Source of the DNA: Cordylochernes scorpioides
Lineage: Eukaryota > Arthropoda > Arachnida > Pseudoscorpiones > Chernetidae
Direction of reading: 5' to 3'
Assembly (NCBI GenBank): GCA_030710605.1
Contig: CP092868.1
Coordinates: 25,157,337 to 25,221,336 of the forward strand
DNA length: 64,000 nucleotides
The translations under genes and the position numbers were made by a program. Positions within the stretch are counted from its first letter, which is position 1. Each line of letters opens with the position of its first letter. Shown piece by piece: positions 31,090-40,504 of this stretch. A model generated the notes under the pieces. It ran no database searches. It saw nothing but the letters and a program-made list of their open reading frames with translations, and was not told where the DNA came from.

Positions 31090-31640
31090 AATTAATATAA
31101 AACAATAACACGCCATCTATATATAACAAATGAAAACATTAAGATAATGTCTTGACGTTATTACACATAGCCGACATACAATTGGAAATAAAAATGTGAA
31201 AGAATAGTAATAAAATACTACATTTGAAAACCATATAAATGAAAAATTATACAAAAGTGAATTTGTACTTGGATCAGGTGGATAAATTAAGAAAAAAAGA
31301 CATTTCCTGGTCGTGTAACTGAAAGTTGCTGATGGCTTACGCCATCTATCGGAATAAATATAAACTAATCGTTGATTTTAAAATTATTCCAGAATTGGCC
31401 AAATACCCATTATTTGATTAATCAAGAAAAGCTAACCACGTTTCGGGCTGTTTTTTTTTTTAGTCGTTGAGGTACAGCTTGCACCACTAATTCCAGAAAT
31501 GGCCAAATACCCATTCTTGATTAATCAAGAAAAGGAGGGCCAACAGCCCGAAACGCGTATGTAGTTATCTTTTCTTGATCAATATCAATATTGTTTTGAA
31601 AATAGAGCAATCCACAAATAAATCTTTAATTAAAAAGACA
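31090..31640. mobile_element. scrambled H1 PLE pieces
   Basis: Contains AACTGAAAGTTGCTGATGGC, ATTAATCAAGAAAAG twice and a rearranged ribozyme in which GGAGGGCCAACAGCCCGAAA lacks the CUGAUGA half. Several internal deletions. Confidence 0.6.
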
Positions 31641-31800
31641 TATATTGGATCAAAATATCATTTATTTTACCTATATTTCAGTTGGCTGAACGCCAAATGT
31701 TTTCTTCCCGTTGAATATAGACAAAAAATATTTTAAACCTTAATTCTATTGACGTTATGTGACGCTGAGTTTGTTATTGACACATATTAATATAAAATGA
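31641..31800 (-). mobile_element. PLE terminus of the 134-bp family, minus orientation
   Basis: TTGGATCAAAATATCATTTA, then TTTCAGTTGGCTGAACGCCA, in inverse orientation to 32190-32700. The two flank the structured copy at 31846-32061. Confidence 0.6.
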
Positions 31801-31845
31801 AAGAATTTAAAAGCACGAATGTTTCTTTTATACATAATACAAACT

Positions 31846-32061
31846 TCTACTGTCCTTACTGCGATGAAAAATATATTGGGAGGGCTTGGCTCATCAGTGG
31901 TGAACCCTCCCAGCGGTTTCGCCAATTTAATCCACCAGACCGCTTCTCAAAGCTCTAATACTGTATTGGACGATTCTGCTTATATACGCAGCACTGAAGG
32001 ATGGAATATCAGAAATGGTTTTCAAGAGAACTATGGACATAAGCTTATAGGACAGTAGAAT
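31846..32061 (-). ncRNA. structured hammerhead-core element, reference copy E
   Basis: Outer helix TTCTACTGTCCT (31846-31857) with AGGACAGTAGAA (32050-32061). On the minus strand, in order: AGCGGU (31945-31940), C, UGGUGGA (31938-31932), UUAAA, UUGGC (31926-31922), GAA, ACCGCU (31918-31913), GGGAGGG (31912-31906), UUCACCA (31905-31899), CUGAUGA (31898-31892), GCCAA (31891-31887), G, CCCUCCC (31885-31879). Pairs: AGCGGU/ACCGCU, UGGUGGA/UUCACCA, UUGGC/GCCAA, GGGAGGG/CCCUCCC. These give the three helices and core (UC, CUGAUGA, GAAA) of a hammerhead, but strands run III-I-II-III-I-II, not a circular permutation. The plus strand may instead be the sense strand; an open frame over it looks incidental. 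Confidence 0.6.
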
Positions 32062-32189
32062 TACATTCAAATATTTGCATCGAGCAATGCTCTTCCGCAA
32101 ACAATAAATACAAGGCCAGTTAGGCATAAATTGTCACAAAGCAATAACGCGCCATCTATACATATAAAATAAAATGTCAATATGACACA

Positions 32190-32700
32190 TTAAATATGTT
32201 ATAATACCTTGATAAAGGTTGGCGTTCAGCCAACTGAAATATTGGTAAAATAAATGATATTTTGATCCATTTATATGCCTGTTTAATTAAAGATTTATTT
32301 ATGGATTGCTCTATTTTAAAAACATTAATATGTTATAATACCTTGATAAAGGTTGGCGTTCAGCCAACTGAAATATTGGTAAAATAAATGATATTTTGAT
32401 CCATTTATATGCCTTTTTAATTAAAGATTTATTTATGGATTGCTCTATTTTCAAAACATTAATATGTTATAATACCTTGATAAAGGTTGGCGTTCAGCCA
32501 ACTAAAATATTGGTAAAATAAATGATATTTTGTTCCAATATATGTCTTTTTAATTAAAGATTTATTTATGGATTGCTCTATTTTCAAAACATTAATATGT
32601 TATAATACCTTGATGAAGTTTGGCATTCAGCCAGCTGAAATATTGGTAAAATAAATGATATTTTGATCCAATATATGTCTTTTAAATTAAATATTACAAT
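32190..32700 (+). repeat. 134-bp tandem array of PLE termini, four units
   Basis: CCTTGATAAAGGTTGGCG starts at 32207, 32341 and 32475, and a variant CCTTGATGAAGTTTGGC lies near 32608. Each unit carries GTTGGC/GCCAAC stem II and TGAAATATTGG. Three units lose G8 of the hammerhead (UUGAUAA); the fourth keeps it (UUGAUGA) but still lacks C3. Head-to-tail termini are usual for PLEs. Confidence 0.85.
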
Positions 32701-32722
32701 ATATAAAAGATATATATATTAT

Positions 32723-32986
32723 TTAAGCTTTGCGATCATGTTTTAACAGATGTAATAGATAAAAAAAGAGAGTCGAAAATAGGCCTAGCTGTAGTGTTTT
32801 CTTGCGGAATGAAATTAATCTGCTGCAATGTTCGTTTGGAATGTTAATTGGCCACGATGGCATTCTGGGGCAGTCTGGTTTATAGCACAAGATGACCGTC
32901 TGCCTTATTACTTCTCTCGTCTGCTTCAGATCTTCACCAGGTGTCGCTTGTGGGTTAATTACAAAATGGCGTCCATTTAGCTTCAT
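32723..32986 (-). CDS. unassigned frame, 87 residues
   Basis: Begins MKLNGRHFVINPQATPGEDL, middle QTVILCYKPDCPRMP, ends with a hydrophobic stretch LGLFSTLFFYLLHLL. The first 60 residues look protein-like and the surroundings are not repetitive here. No family recognised and no splice or promoter evidence, so chance is possible. Confidence 0.2.
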   Translation of the reverse strand: MKLNGRHFVINPQATPGEDLKQTREVIRQTVILCYKPDCPRMPSWPINIPNEHCSRLISFRKKTLQLGLFSTLFFYLLHLLKHDRKA

Positions 32987-33257
32987 TTATCTTCTGCTTT
33001 ACTAATGAATTTCTATATCAAATTATTACGATATATTGCGATAAATTATGCAATATGGGTATGTATTTGGTATTTCTGTCTTTTGGTATACATGCTAGTT
33101 GAGAATAGAAAGACATTTCTTACTTGAAGATATGAAGATAGCTAGGAATAATTTTGTTCTGTTTAACAGTATATTCCCGTAATATCCGGGAAAAGACGCT
33201 ATCATTAGAAATAAAAAGGCTAAATTTAACTAATTCACGCATAGAAACATCAAGTGT

Positions 33258-33500
33258 ATATATATAAAAAGACAAGGGTCGCCTCTCCTGTCAAAATTGA
33301 CGTCTAAAACCAGACGCCATCCATTGACCGTCGCCGCAAACTAGCGGCCTCAGGTCGGTGACAAAGCCACAACACCAGCTTTGGTAACCTGAAAAGCGTC
33401 CACCTAGAGACTATGGTCTCGGGCTAATAGCCCTCGTCAGCCTAGGGCGGACTTTATTCCATGAGAATCACACGGGAGATAATGGAATCTTGACCATCTG
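33258..33500 (-). mobile_element. H2-type PLE terminus, mutated ribozyme
   Basis: CTCTCCTGTCAAAATTGACG, CCATCCATTGACCGTC and GGTGACAAAGCC identify H2. The ribozyme (minus, near 33400-33440) has CGAGAC in place of CGAAAC. It ends in the AT microsatellite. Confidence 0.7.
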
Positions 33501-33501
33501 C

Positions 33502-33630
<129 letters not shown>

Positions 33631-33679
33631 ACGAAAGAAAAAATAAAAGATAAAAAGATCAGGTGATGAAATCAATATT

Positions 33680-33964
33680 AAAAATGGCATATCCTGACCA
33701 AGAGCAGAGGTGCTTTACAGAAGGCAGAGCGCCATCTGGTGGAACAGAAATCAACTAAACATTGATTTAGCCTGTTCCCTGATATTTGGCCAAACCAATT
33801 TCTTGATAAATCAAGAAAAGCCATCCACGAACGCGTTTCGCGCTTTTTGGCGCTCGTCAGCGTGGAGTAGGCTGTACCAATGCGACCAAAAATATTTTTT
33901 GGTTCCAGTGGCTTCCTGAAAAACCAAGAAATGGGTATTTAAGGCCAAACTTGCGTAAAAAAAA
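33680..33964 (-). mobile_element. H3-type PLE terminus
   Basis: AGAGCGCCATCTGGTGG, TTGATAAATCAAGAA, ribozyme, and TGGGTATTTAAGGCCAAACT, matching 19746-20095 in reverse. Confidence 0.75.
33821..33870 (-). ncRNA. hammerhead ribozyme, type I (H3), intact core
   Basis: Minus strand: CCACG (33865-33861), CUGACGA (33860-33854), stem II GCGC/GCGC, GAAAC (33839-33835), tiny stem III, H17 = U at 33830, and CGTGG (33829-33825) closing stem I perfectly. It keeps the bases that 19890-19945 has partly lost in stem I. Confidence 0.82.
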
Positions 33965-34230
33965 AACTTTGGCCTTAACTACCCGTTTCATGATTTTTCA
34001 GGATGCCTTAATGACCAATTTTTTGGTCGTTGAGGTACAGCTTGCACCACGCTGATGAGGGCCAACAGCCCGAAACGCGTCCGTGATTAGCTTTTCTTGA
34101 TTAATCAAGAATGGGTATTTGGCCAATTCTGGAATAATTAAAAATCAACGAGAATAGTTGATATTTATTCCGATAGATGGCGCCAGCCATCAGCAAATTT
34201 CAGTTGCACGATAAGGAGATGCCTTTTTCT
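33965..34230 (+). mobile_element. H1-type PLE terminus, ribozyme with weakened stem I
   Basis: Ribozyme at about 34040-34095 has all core bases, but stem I CCACG faces CGTGA, costing one pair. Then TTGATTAATCAAGAA and GATAGATGGCGCCAGCC. Confidence 0.7.
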
Positions 34231-34267
34231 TAATATATATATATGTAGTATTATATGTGTGTGTGGG

Positions 34268-34340
34268 GGGGGGGTGGTCTAAACCATGGTTTCCTAAAAG
34301 GTCTTAATAAAGCTTTTTATTGTTGTTTGTTTGTTATTTA
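34268..34340 (+). mobile_element. LINE 3' end
   Basis: TCCTAAAAGGTCTTAATAAA, GCTTTTTATTGTTGTTTG: an AATAAA followed by a TTGTTG tail like 59880-59921. It stops just before the LTR element. Confidence 0.45.
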
Positions 34341-34426
34341 TATACTGTGCAGAGTATTAGGCTCATAGATTGTTGAGCTCTGGAAACCAAAAGGAATAAT
34401 ACTCTGCTAGTGATCTCTTTTGACTT

Positions 34427-35264
34427 GTATATAATCTACTTATATATTTGCCTTATTCTGTCTGTTTGTCTGTTTGAAGCTCACGGATGGGATTTTTCAT
34501 AACCATCGGTGGTTCAGTGGTAGAATGCTCGCCTGCCACGCGGGCAGCCCGGGTTCGATTCCCGGCCGATGCATTTTTTTTTTTTTACAATTTTTAAAAC
34601 TCATTTATATATTATACAAGAATGACATCCACGGCGCCAATTTATAATTGTAACGAATAGTATTTGAATAAAAGCATTTAATCGGGTAAAACCCGAGCGT
34701 TGCCCGGGTCATTCGTATATAATAATTGTATAAACGAATGCAAGACAAAATCACCGCGAATGTTTCTTTTTTTTAAGGCAATTTCTTTTTAAGGCAATTA
34801 TCGTTATTTATCGTTAATTTTTGCTTCGATTTATTAAAAAAAACGATATGGTGCCTTTAAAAAATGATCTTTATTACTATGCAGTTTTCTATTTAGTCAA
34901 TATACCTAAGTTCATGTTGCAAATGTAATTATCTCTATCGATTTAGTAGGTGAAATGCAAAAAAAAATCGACATGATGAAATCTTTATGAAAATTCACAT
35001 TTTTATTTTTATATTTTCAAGACACACACAGTTTGGGGCGGGACGTTTCACAAGAGAGACATCCACGGCGCCAATTTATAATTGTAACGAATATTATTTT
35101 AATTGAAACATTTTAAAAACACACAGTTTGGAACGGGACGTTTCACAAGAGTGACATCCATGGCGCCAATTTATAATTGTAACGAATAGTATTTGAATTA
35201 AAACGTTTTTAAAATATATACGCACTCTGGTAAAACCCGGGCGTTGCCCGGGCCATTCGTCTAG
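34427..35264 (-). mobile_element. insertion inside the 5' LTR
   Basis: Splits the LTR between GACTTGTATAT and AATATATAATATAATAGG, which are contiguous in the 3' LTR. It contains a tRNA gene, three copies of GACATCCACGGCGCCAATTT and ATAATTGTAACGAAT, and two CCCGGG hairpin modules (minus strand) near 34690 and 35230. The right edge TTCGTCTAG matches other hairpin elements. Confidence 0.7.
34503..34573 (+). tRNA. tRNA-Gly (GCC)
   Basis: 71 nt with canonical D, anticodon, variable and T arms: A box TGGTTCAGTGG, anticodon GCC at 34535-34537, B box GGTTCGATTCC, discriminator A34573, then a run of T as polymerase III terminator. Base 1 is C instead of G and so does not pair with C72; otherwise it equals the usual animal tRNA-Gly-GCC. 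It may be functional or a very recent pseudogene. No intron. Confidence 0.9.
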
Positions 35265-35339
35265 TAATATATAATATAATAGGAAATAAACTAATGCTTA
35301 GTTAATCTTGCCTCGTCTCGGATAACAACACATGGTGGC

Positions 35340-35630
35340 AGCGGTAAACTGAATTCATAAAGAAGGTCGTTGTTCGAAGAAAATTTGAAATTCGACATCA
35401 AGCAAGCTTAGAAAGCGGTAAACTGAATTCATAAAGAAAGTCGTTGTTCGAAGAAAATTTGAAATTCGACATCAAGCAAGCTTAGAAGCGGTAAACTGAA
35501 TTCATAAAGAAGGTCGTTGTTCGAAGAAAATTTGAAATTCGACATCAAGCAAGCTTAGAAAGCGGTAAACTGAATTCATAAAGAAAGTCGTTGTTCGAAG
35601 AAAATTTGAAACTTGACATCAAGCAAACTT
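35340..35630 (+). repeat. four leader repeats, about 61 bp each
   Basis: GCGGTAAACTGAATTCATAA and AGAAAATTTGAAATTCGACA occur four times between the primer site and gag. They lie in the untranslated leader where packaging signals usually sit; that role is only a suggestion. Confidence 0.85.
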
Positions 35631-35668
35631 TTTGGTAAGTTATATTATATTATAAGTAAATCTTTATA

Positions 35669-36376
35669 ATGTCCCAAAATTATAATTGTGTAGCCCCAGA
35701 ACCTTTTAATTTTTCAAATCCAGGTGATTGGCCAAAATGGACTAGGAGATTTGAACGTTTTAGGCAGGCAAGCGGGTTAATTAATAACCCAGAAAATGAG
35801 CAAGTTAATATGCTCGTGTACTGCATGGGTGATAATGCAGATGACATTTTGTTGTCATGTAAAATAGCAAGTGACCAACTAGAAAATTATGATAAAGTTA
35901 TTGAATGCTTTGAAAGTCACTTTATTCCAAGACGTAATATAATTTATGAAAGGGCAAGATTTAATCAAAGATGTCAGCAGGAAGGGGAAAAGGTGAATGA
36001 ATTTATCACAGCACTCCATAGCCTAGCTGAGCACTGCAATTTTGGGATGTTACATGATGAGTTGATTAGGGATAGGATAGTTGTTGGAGTAAGGGATAGA
36101 GCATTATCTGAAAGAATGCAACTTGATACAGACTTGACCTTAGTAAAAGCCACACTAATGGCAAAGCAATTAGAAAGTGTCAAAGAACAGCAGTCTAGCC
36201 TTTACCAACAAGATTCTATAGATCAAATAAAGAAAATGCCTAATCATATAAAAGAAGCAAAAAGGCACGAACAAAAAATAAGACAATTCAAGTCAAACCA
36301 GTTGGATGGGTCATCACATGGATGCACCAGGTGTGGCATTCAAATAATCATGATTGGAAAATTTGTCCAGCTATGA
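35669..36376 (+). CDS. gag-like protein
   Basis: 235 residues. WPKWTRRFERFRQASGL near residue 23, MGDNADDI near 53, IIYERARF near 92 and RDRIVVGVRDRALSERMQLD near 132 match the gag of the 60793-63665 element closely. It ends just as a zinc knuckle begins (CTRCG). The continuing knuckle (CSKCKKKGHYAKVC, about 36385-36430) is in another frame, so a one-base shift truncates it. Gag forms the particle that carries the RNA. Confidence 0.75.
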   Translation: MSQNYNCVAPEPFNFSNPGDWPKWTRRFERFRQASGLINNPENEQVNMLVYCMGDNADDILLSCKIASDQLENYDKVIECFESHFIPRRNIIYERARFNQRCQQEGEKVNEFITALHSLAEHCNFGMLHDELIRDRIVVGVRDRALSERMQLDTDLTLVKATLMAKQLESVKEQQSSLYQQDSIDQIKKMPNHIKEAKRHEQKIRQFKSNQLDGSSHGCTRCGIQIIMIGKFVQL

Positions 36377-36469
36377 ACTCGTATTGTAGTAAATGCAAGA
36401 AAAAGGGCCATTATGCCAAAGTATGTAGATCAGAAGCCATAAATGAAATAAAATCAGAGATAGCTTTTT

Positions 36470-37564
36470 TTGGGATCTGTAGAGGATAATTCCAAGAAAT
36501 GGATAGTACCAATTAAGGTAAATAATAGACAAATTAATTTTAAAATTGACACCGGAGCTGATGTCAACGTGCTCCCCCTACAATATTATTATCAAAGTTT
36601 CCAAAGAATAAAACTGGAAAAATCTGATAAAATATTACAAGGTCCAAATGGAATACCCTTGGAAACAGTTGGAATGATCCACGTAAAACTTCAAAATAAA
36701 GGCCAGCACTTAAACTCGAAAATATACATTGTTGATAAACTAAAGCAGCCACTTCTCTCTGGGGAGAAAAGTGAAAAATTAAACATTGTGAGAATGATTC
36801 AGCAATTTTCATCAGGAGGCCGCGGCGGACAGCGTGGTAGACTCGGAAGTGGAGATAACAGAGGCTGCTACAACTGCGGGGAAGAAGGCCACCGCAAGTT
36901 TGAATGTACCAAACCTGCCCGTGGCCGTGGACAGAGCCGTGATGGAGGCAGCAACAACACCTGCTACAACTGCGGAGAAGTTGGCCACCGTAAATATGAG
37001 TGTACCAACAACACGGCTGAAGATGGAGGACAGGAGGAGAACCAGCGCAAGTCCAAGAAGGCTTGCTACACCTGTGGGGAGTTTGGCCATAAGAAGGACG
37101 ACTGCCCCAAATCTGGAACTCAAGAGTCCGGAGATGAGGAGGAGTCCTCTGACAATGAGGAGGAAGAGACTCCCCAGAAGAGGAAGCAAGCTGAGGACAG
37201 TGAGGAGGAGGAAGTAGAAGCTGAAGAACCTCCCAAGAAGAAATCTAAGAAGCCCAAGTCCAAGAAGAAAGAAGAAGATTGCTATCTGACTCTTCAAGCA
37301 TATAGGACGATGCCCCTGGAAAGCGCCAGGAGCAGAGAAATGAGGAGACCCCCACTTCGACATCAACCTGGCTCTCAAGGAGATGCAAGGATGACCAGGA
37401 GCAAGAGACTGAGGAGGATTGCCCTACACCAACGGCCTCATCTACAAGAGATGGAAGGATGCAGAGGGACAACCAAGACCAGGATCCAGAGAAGAGCCTC
37501 CCTTCAATGCCAGCTGTGCATACAAGATGGAAGGGCAGTCAAGATACCTCGAAGGTCCCTGTAA
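36470..37564 (+). pseudogene. protease fused to a captured three-zinc-knuckle segment
   Basis: Residues 1-112 are a Gypsy aspartic protease (IDTGADVNVLP at 26-36) ending LNIVRMIQQF. Where the related element continues into RT, this one switches to a glycine/arginine-rich linker and three C-x2-C-x4-H-x4-C knuckles at about 133-146, 165-178 and 199-212. A strongly acidic then lysine-rich tail runs to 270. Residues 271-285 (CYLTLQAYRTMPLES) look like the late integrase core. After that the frame becomes basic and odd. Frame +2 instead reads PHFDINLALKEM and GLIYKRWKDAEGQPRPGS, so further foreign sequence with a shift may follow. The knuckles resemble CNBP-type RNA-binding proteins; the host source is unknown. 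Confidence 0.65.
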
Positions 37565-37579
37565 AGTTAAGGGAGGAGA

Positions 37580-37736
37580 TGTGCAGAGTATTAGGCTCAT
37601 AGATTGTTGAGCTCTGGAAACCAAAAGGAATAATACTCTGCTAGTGATCTCTTTTGACTTGTATATGATAATATATAATATAATAGGAAATAAACTAATG
37701 CTTAGTTAATCTTGCCTCGTCTCGGATAACAACACA
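37580..37736 (+). repeat. 3' LTR of the 34347-37736 element
   Basis: 157 bp, TGTGCAGAGTATTAGG to GGATAACAACACA. AATAA-type signal in ATAGGAAATAAACTAATG. Confidence 0.9.
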
Positions 37737-37814
37737 TATACTATGCTTCGAACAATCGTTCTTCCGCAAATATCAAAACTCAATTTGATATTAATTTATA
37801 AGTGTTATCAAATA

Positions 37815-38104
37815 CACCTATCCCCTGATTTACACGGTAGATACGTTCCTGAGAAAAACGTGTAAATCGAAAATTAAAAATGTTCGCGAAATTTTTATGA
37901 GAAGAAATACAGACACGGTGTGCGTGTGCAGCAAGTCAGCACATAAGCTCAGGATTCCTCGTGAGATGTGTACACAGCGCATGCGTTCAATCACAGTAGC
38001 ATTTAGTATAGTGCGATAAAAACAAAAAAAAAACAACTTATTTGGAAAACCGTGTAAAAGCGAAAACGTGTAAAACAAGTACCGTGTAAATCGGGGGATA
38101 GGTG
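37815..38104. mobile_element. pogo/Tigger-type MITE, 290 bp
   Basis: TIRs CACCTATCCCCTGATTTACA and its inverse at 38080-38104, with TA on both sides. Inner repeats of CGTGTAAA...CG. No transposase. Confidence 0.88.
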
Positions 38105-38680
38105 TATATATATATATTTCACATTGGGAAAAACTTCACCAATGATGGCATTACACAACTCTAGAAGACCATGGAGTTTGATATGCGAACAATAGCGTAT
38201 TTGGTGAAACAGACGACATGCGGACAATGGAAGGTGTGGACAACCCAGAGACATAGAATGGTCTCCTTAGGCTAATTTGTAAGATAAATAGTATTCTTTG
38301 ATATATCTTAGTAAAGATTTTTTTTATGTTTTTCAAATTATTTTGAATATACTACAGTTATTTATAAACGTTAATAAAAGTTATTTTAAACGCGTAAGAT
38401 TCTTTTTGAGGTTTCGCAAGTTTAATCTGCCATAGCGCTTTTATATTGCATTTTTGGAACTTCCTTTTATAGTGATACTGTTGCTAGACTCTTTGAATGG
38501 GTATTTAAAATAGTTTCGAATTTTGACTTCAGTTATTATAAAATAAATAAAGCTTCCAGGGTTAAGTTTCTTGTGCAACCTTTTATTTTCAAACTTTCGG
38601 ACTTATCAGTCCTTCAACAGGAATATCACGTTAACAAATTAATAATAAATACTATTTTTATATATACACGTTATTATATA
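38105..38680. other. no gene; diverged repeat ends
   Basis: 38395-38440 resembles the structured family (GAGGTTTCGCAAGTTTAATC). 38545-38640 has CTTTCGGACTTATCAGTCCT and TCAACAGGAATATCACGT, a hammerhead-like PLE end on the minus strand. The rest is unassigned. Confidence 0.4.
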
Positions 38681-38960
38681 CACCCATACCTCGCTTTGCG
38701 TCGGGGTTACGTTCCAAAAAAAAAAACACGACGCAAATTGAAACGACGCAAAGTGAAAATAAAATTTTGATGGCATGGCTCAATCAAAAACAAAAGTGTT
38801 GCCATATTTTAGGAAAAAAATTTCAAAAAAAAAATTAAAGACTTGAATCCAAAACAACGCAACTTCGAAAATCTAACGACGCACAGTGAAAATCAGTATA
38901 CAAATTAAGCAGCGACGCAACTTCGAAAAAAACGAAACGACGCAAAGCGAGGTATTGGTG
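38681..38960. mobile_element. pogo/Tigger-type MITE, 280 bp
   Basis: TIRs CACCCATACCTCGCTTTGCG and CGCAAAGCGAGGTATTGGTG flanked by TA. Contains many ACGACGCAAAGTG-like inner repeats. No coding sequence. Confidence 0.88.
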
Positions 38961-39144
38961 TACATATTTTAAATATTTATTATATATTGAGAGAAATATA
39001 TTACAATATTTGTGTGTTAAAAACAATTTTTTGAAAATTACGTGCTGGTTGAATGATATCTCGAGACTTCAAATTAAATTTAATAAATTGGTGAACTATT
39101 GTGTTATATATAGAAGACATCTATGGGATAGTATTTGTCCATAT

Positions 39145-39322
39145 TGCCACGTGTAAAATTAGGGAAGACCAACTTCAGGATGAGACAACAATTTATTTCA
39201 GGCAAGAACTAACTATGAATGATAAAAAAAAAGATAAGCAAAAGAAGGAAGTGTACAGAGTATAGCAAAATATAACCATGAAAAATAATACTCTGCTAAT
39301 AAAATAATAAATACTTTTTACA
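39145..39322 (-). repeat. solo TRIM LTR
   Basis: 178 bp TGCCACGTGTAAAATTAG to CTTTTTACA with ATAT duplications (39141-39144, 39323-39326). Same family as 29119-29743. Confidence 0.85.
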
Positions 39323-39439
39323 ATATTATAATATTCGAAACTATTTTAAAGGTGTACGATTCTTTTTGAAATTAAACAATTTCTACTGCCCTTACTGCAA
39401 TGGAAAAAGTAATGCTAGTGTGAATCATAATATAATATA

Positions 39440-39520
39440 TTTATATATAATTTTATAACAATTTATTCTACAAAGCTGCGGTCACCGTTTGGAGGAGATT
39501 AATAGAATTTCAGAATTTGG
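39440..39520 (+). pseudogene. exon-like segment related to 770-847
   Basis: After TTTATTCTACAAAG comes CTGCGGTCACCGTTTGGAGG, giving AAVTVWRRLIEF, the same core as on the minus strand at 770-847. It is then interrupted. 39345-39420 just upstream contains the end CAATTTCTACTGCCCTTACT of the structured family. Confidence 0.4.
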
Positions 39521-40199
39521 CAGTCTATATTTGGATAATGAAAGGGTTATGTTCCTAAATAGCTTAATTAGGAATTGCTCGAAAAGAGCAACTTAGTTCA
39601 TGATATTTACAACAATGAATAATATTTTGAAAAATAAGACTTATTTTGGATTGTAATAATATATATAATATGGTTTATCGCCCAATAAGTTTGGAAGACG
39701 TCTGGTGTCTCACCTGGGGCACGCGACCTGCTACGTGCTTCACGGCAAAATACCTCGAAAAAGATGGAAGATTGGTCCATCGAAATATCGGATTAATAAA
39801 TAATCTTATTACAACTATAATATTCTTCTTGGTAAGATTCAGACGACAAGACGAAATAAAAGAAGAAGAGTTTCTTTAATAGAAATATATCGAAGCAAGC
39901 TTTCGGGCAAAAAAAAAAAACCCTTCTGCAGGCGTAATTACAGCAACAAACGTGACACTATAATGCAGGTACAATGGCTAAAAAGAGAATATATACACAT
40001 AACTATTTACATATTTGCGGAATAAATTATGTAAATGAGGATTTGCATTTGTTATGACTATTTTATAATTAGAGAGATAATAAGTAAACAAGGAATTTTT
40101 ATGTTTGGAGTTTGAAACTATAGGGGAATCTGCTAATGTAAAATACTGTATATGTGATTATTCAAGTAATATTGATTTCTGGCTATCTTGTTGAGGTTA

Positions 40200-40433
40200 T
40201 TACTGCAAGGCCAGGAGAGCGCGATATGCATCTGGAAGTTCTATTTTACGGTTAATGCTGTTATGTCTGTGGGATTCTATTGACTCGAGAACTAATCGTT
40301 GGTGCTGGTTATGAATGTGTCTGTAATGTATGGTGGGGTGGTTGGTGTTAAAAGAATGGCCAGTATTGAGTGTGTGCTGATAAAGGAGGAACCTGGTGTC
40401 CTGATTGGAGATGTTTCGAGAATGCTCAGACAT
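40200..40433 (-). pseudogene. GIY-YIG C-terminal fragment in the inverted 5' end
   Basis: Begins MSEHSRNISNQDTRFLLYQH and ends RKIELPDAYRALLALQ. Inverted duplicate of the C-terminal part of 42241-42633, a few residues different. The GIY strand continues in minus sense to about 40504 (CEQCSATYIGETGR equivalent). Confidence 0.8.
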
Positions 40434-40504
40434 TCTGATGGCAATGGATCTACCTGTCTCGCCAATGTATGTGGCAGAGCATTGCTCACACGAGACAGAG
40501 TAGA

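Larger units (their letters stand above)
34347..37736 (+). mobile_element. Gypsy-type LTR element with replaced pol and split 5' LTR
   Basis: 5' LTR parts 34347-34425 and 35265-35332, 3' LTR 37580-37736, and target duplication TATAC on both sides (34342-34346, 37737-37741). The primer site TGGTGGCAGCGG directly after the 5' LTR matches the complement of a metazoan tRNA-Leu 3' end. A purine tract GGGAGGAGA precedes the 3' LTR. Interior: leader repeats, gag, protease, then a zinc-knuckle segment where RT, RNase H and integrase should be. Same lineage as 60793-63665 by gag and primer site. Confidence 0.88.

Noticed and set aside
31860..31950. Classic (type I, II or III) hammerhead in the structured family
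   Set aside because: The core pieces are present but in the wrong order for all three classic topologies; only the noncanonical model is reported.
36812..37378. Hydrophobic protein on the minus strand
   Set aside because: Antisense shadow of the acidic/lysine-rich knuckle segment.
40299..40504. N-terminal extension of the PLE reverse transcriptase
   Set aside because: This part is antisense to the inverted GIY-YIG end, so the open frame there is accidental; RT similarity starts at about 40505.
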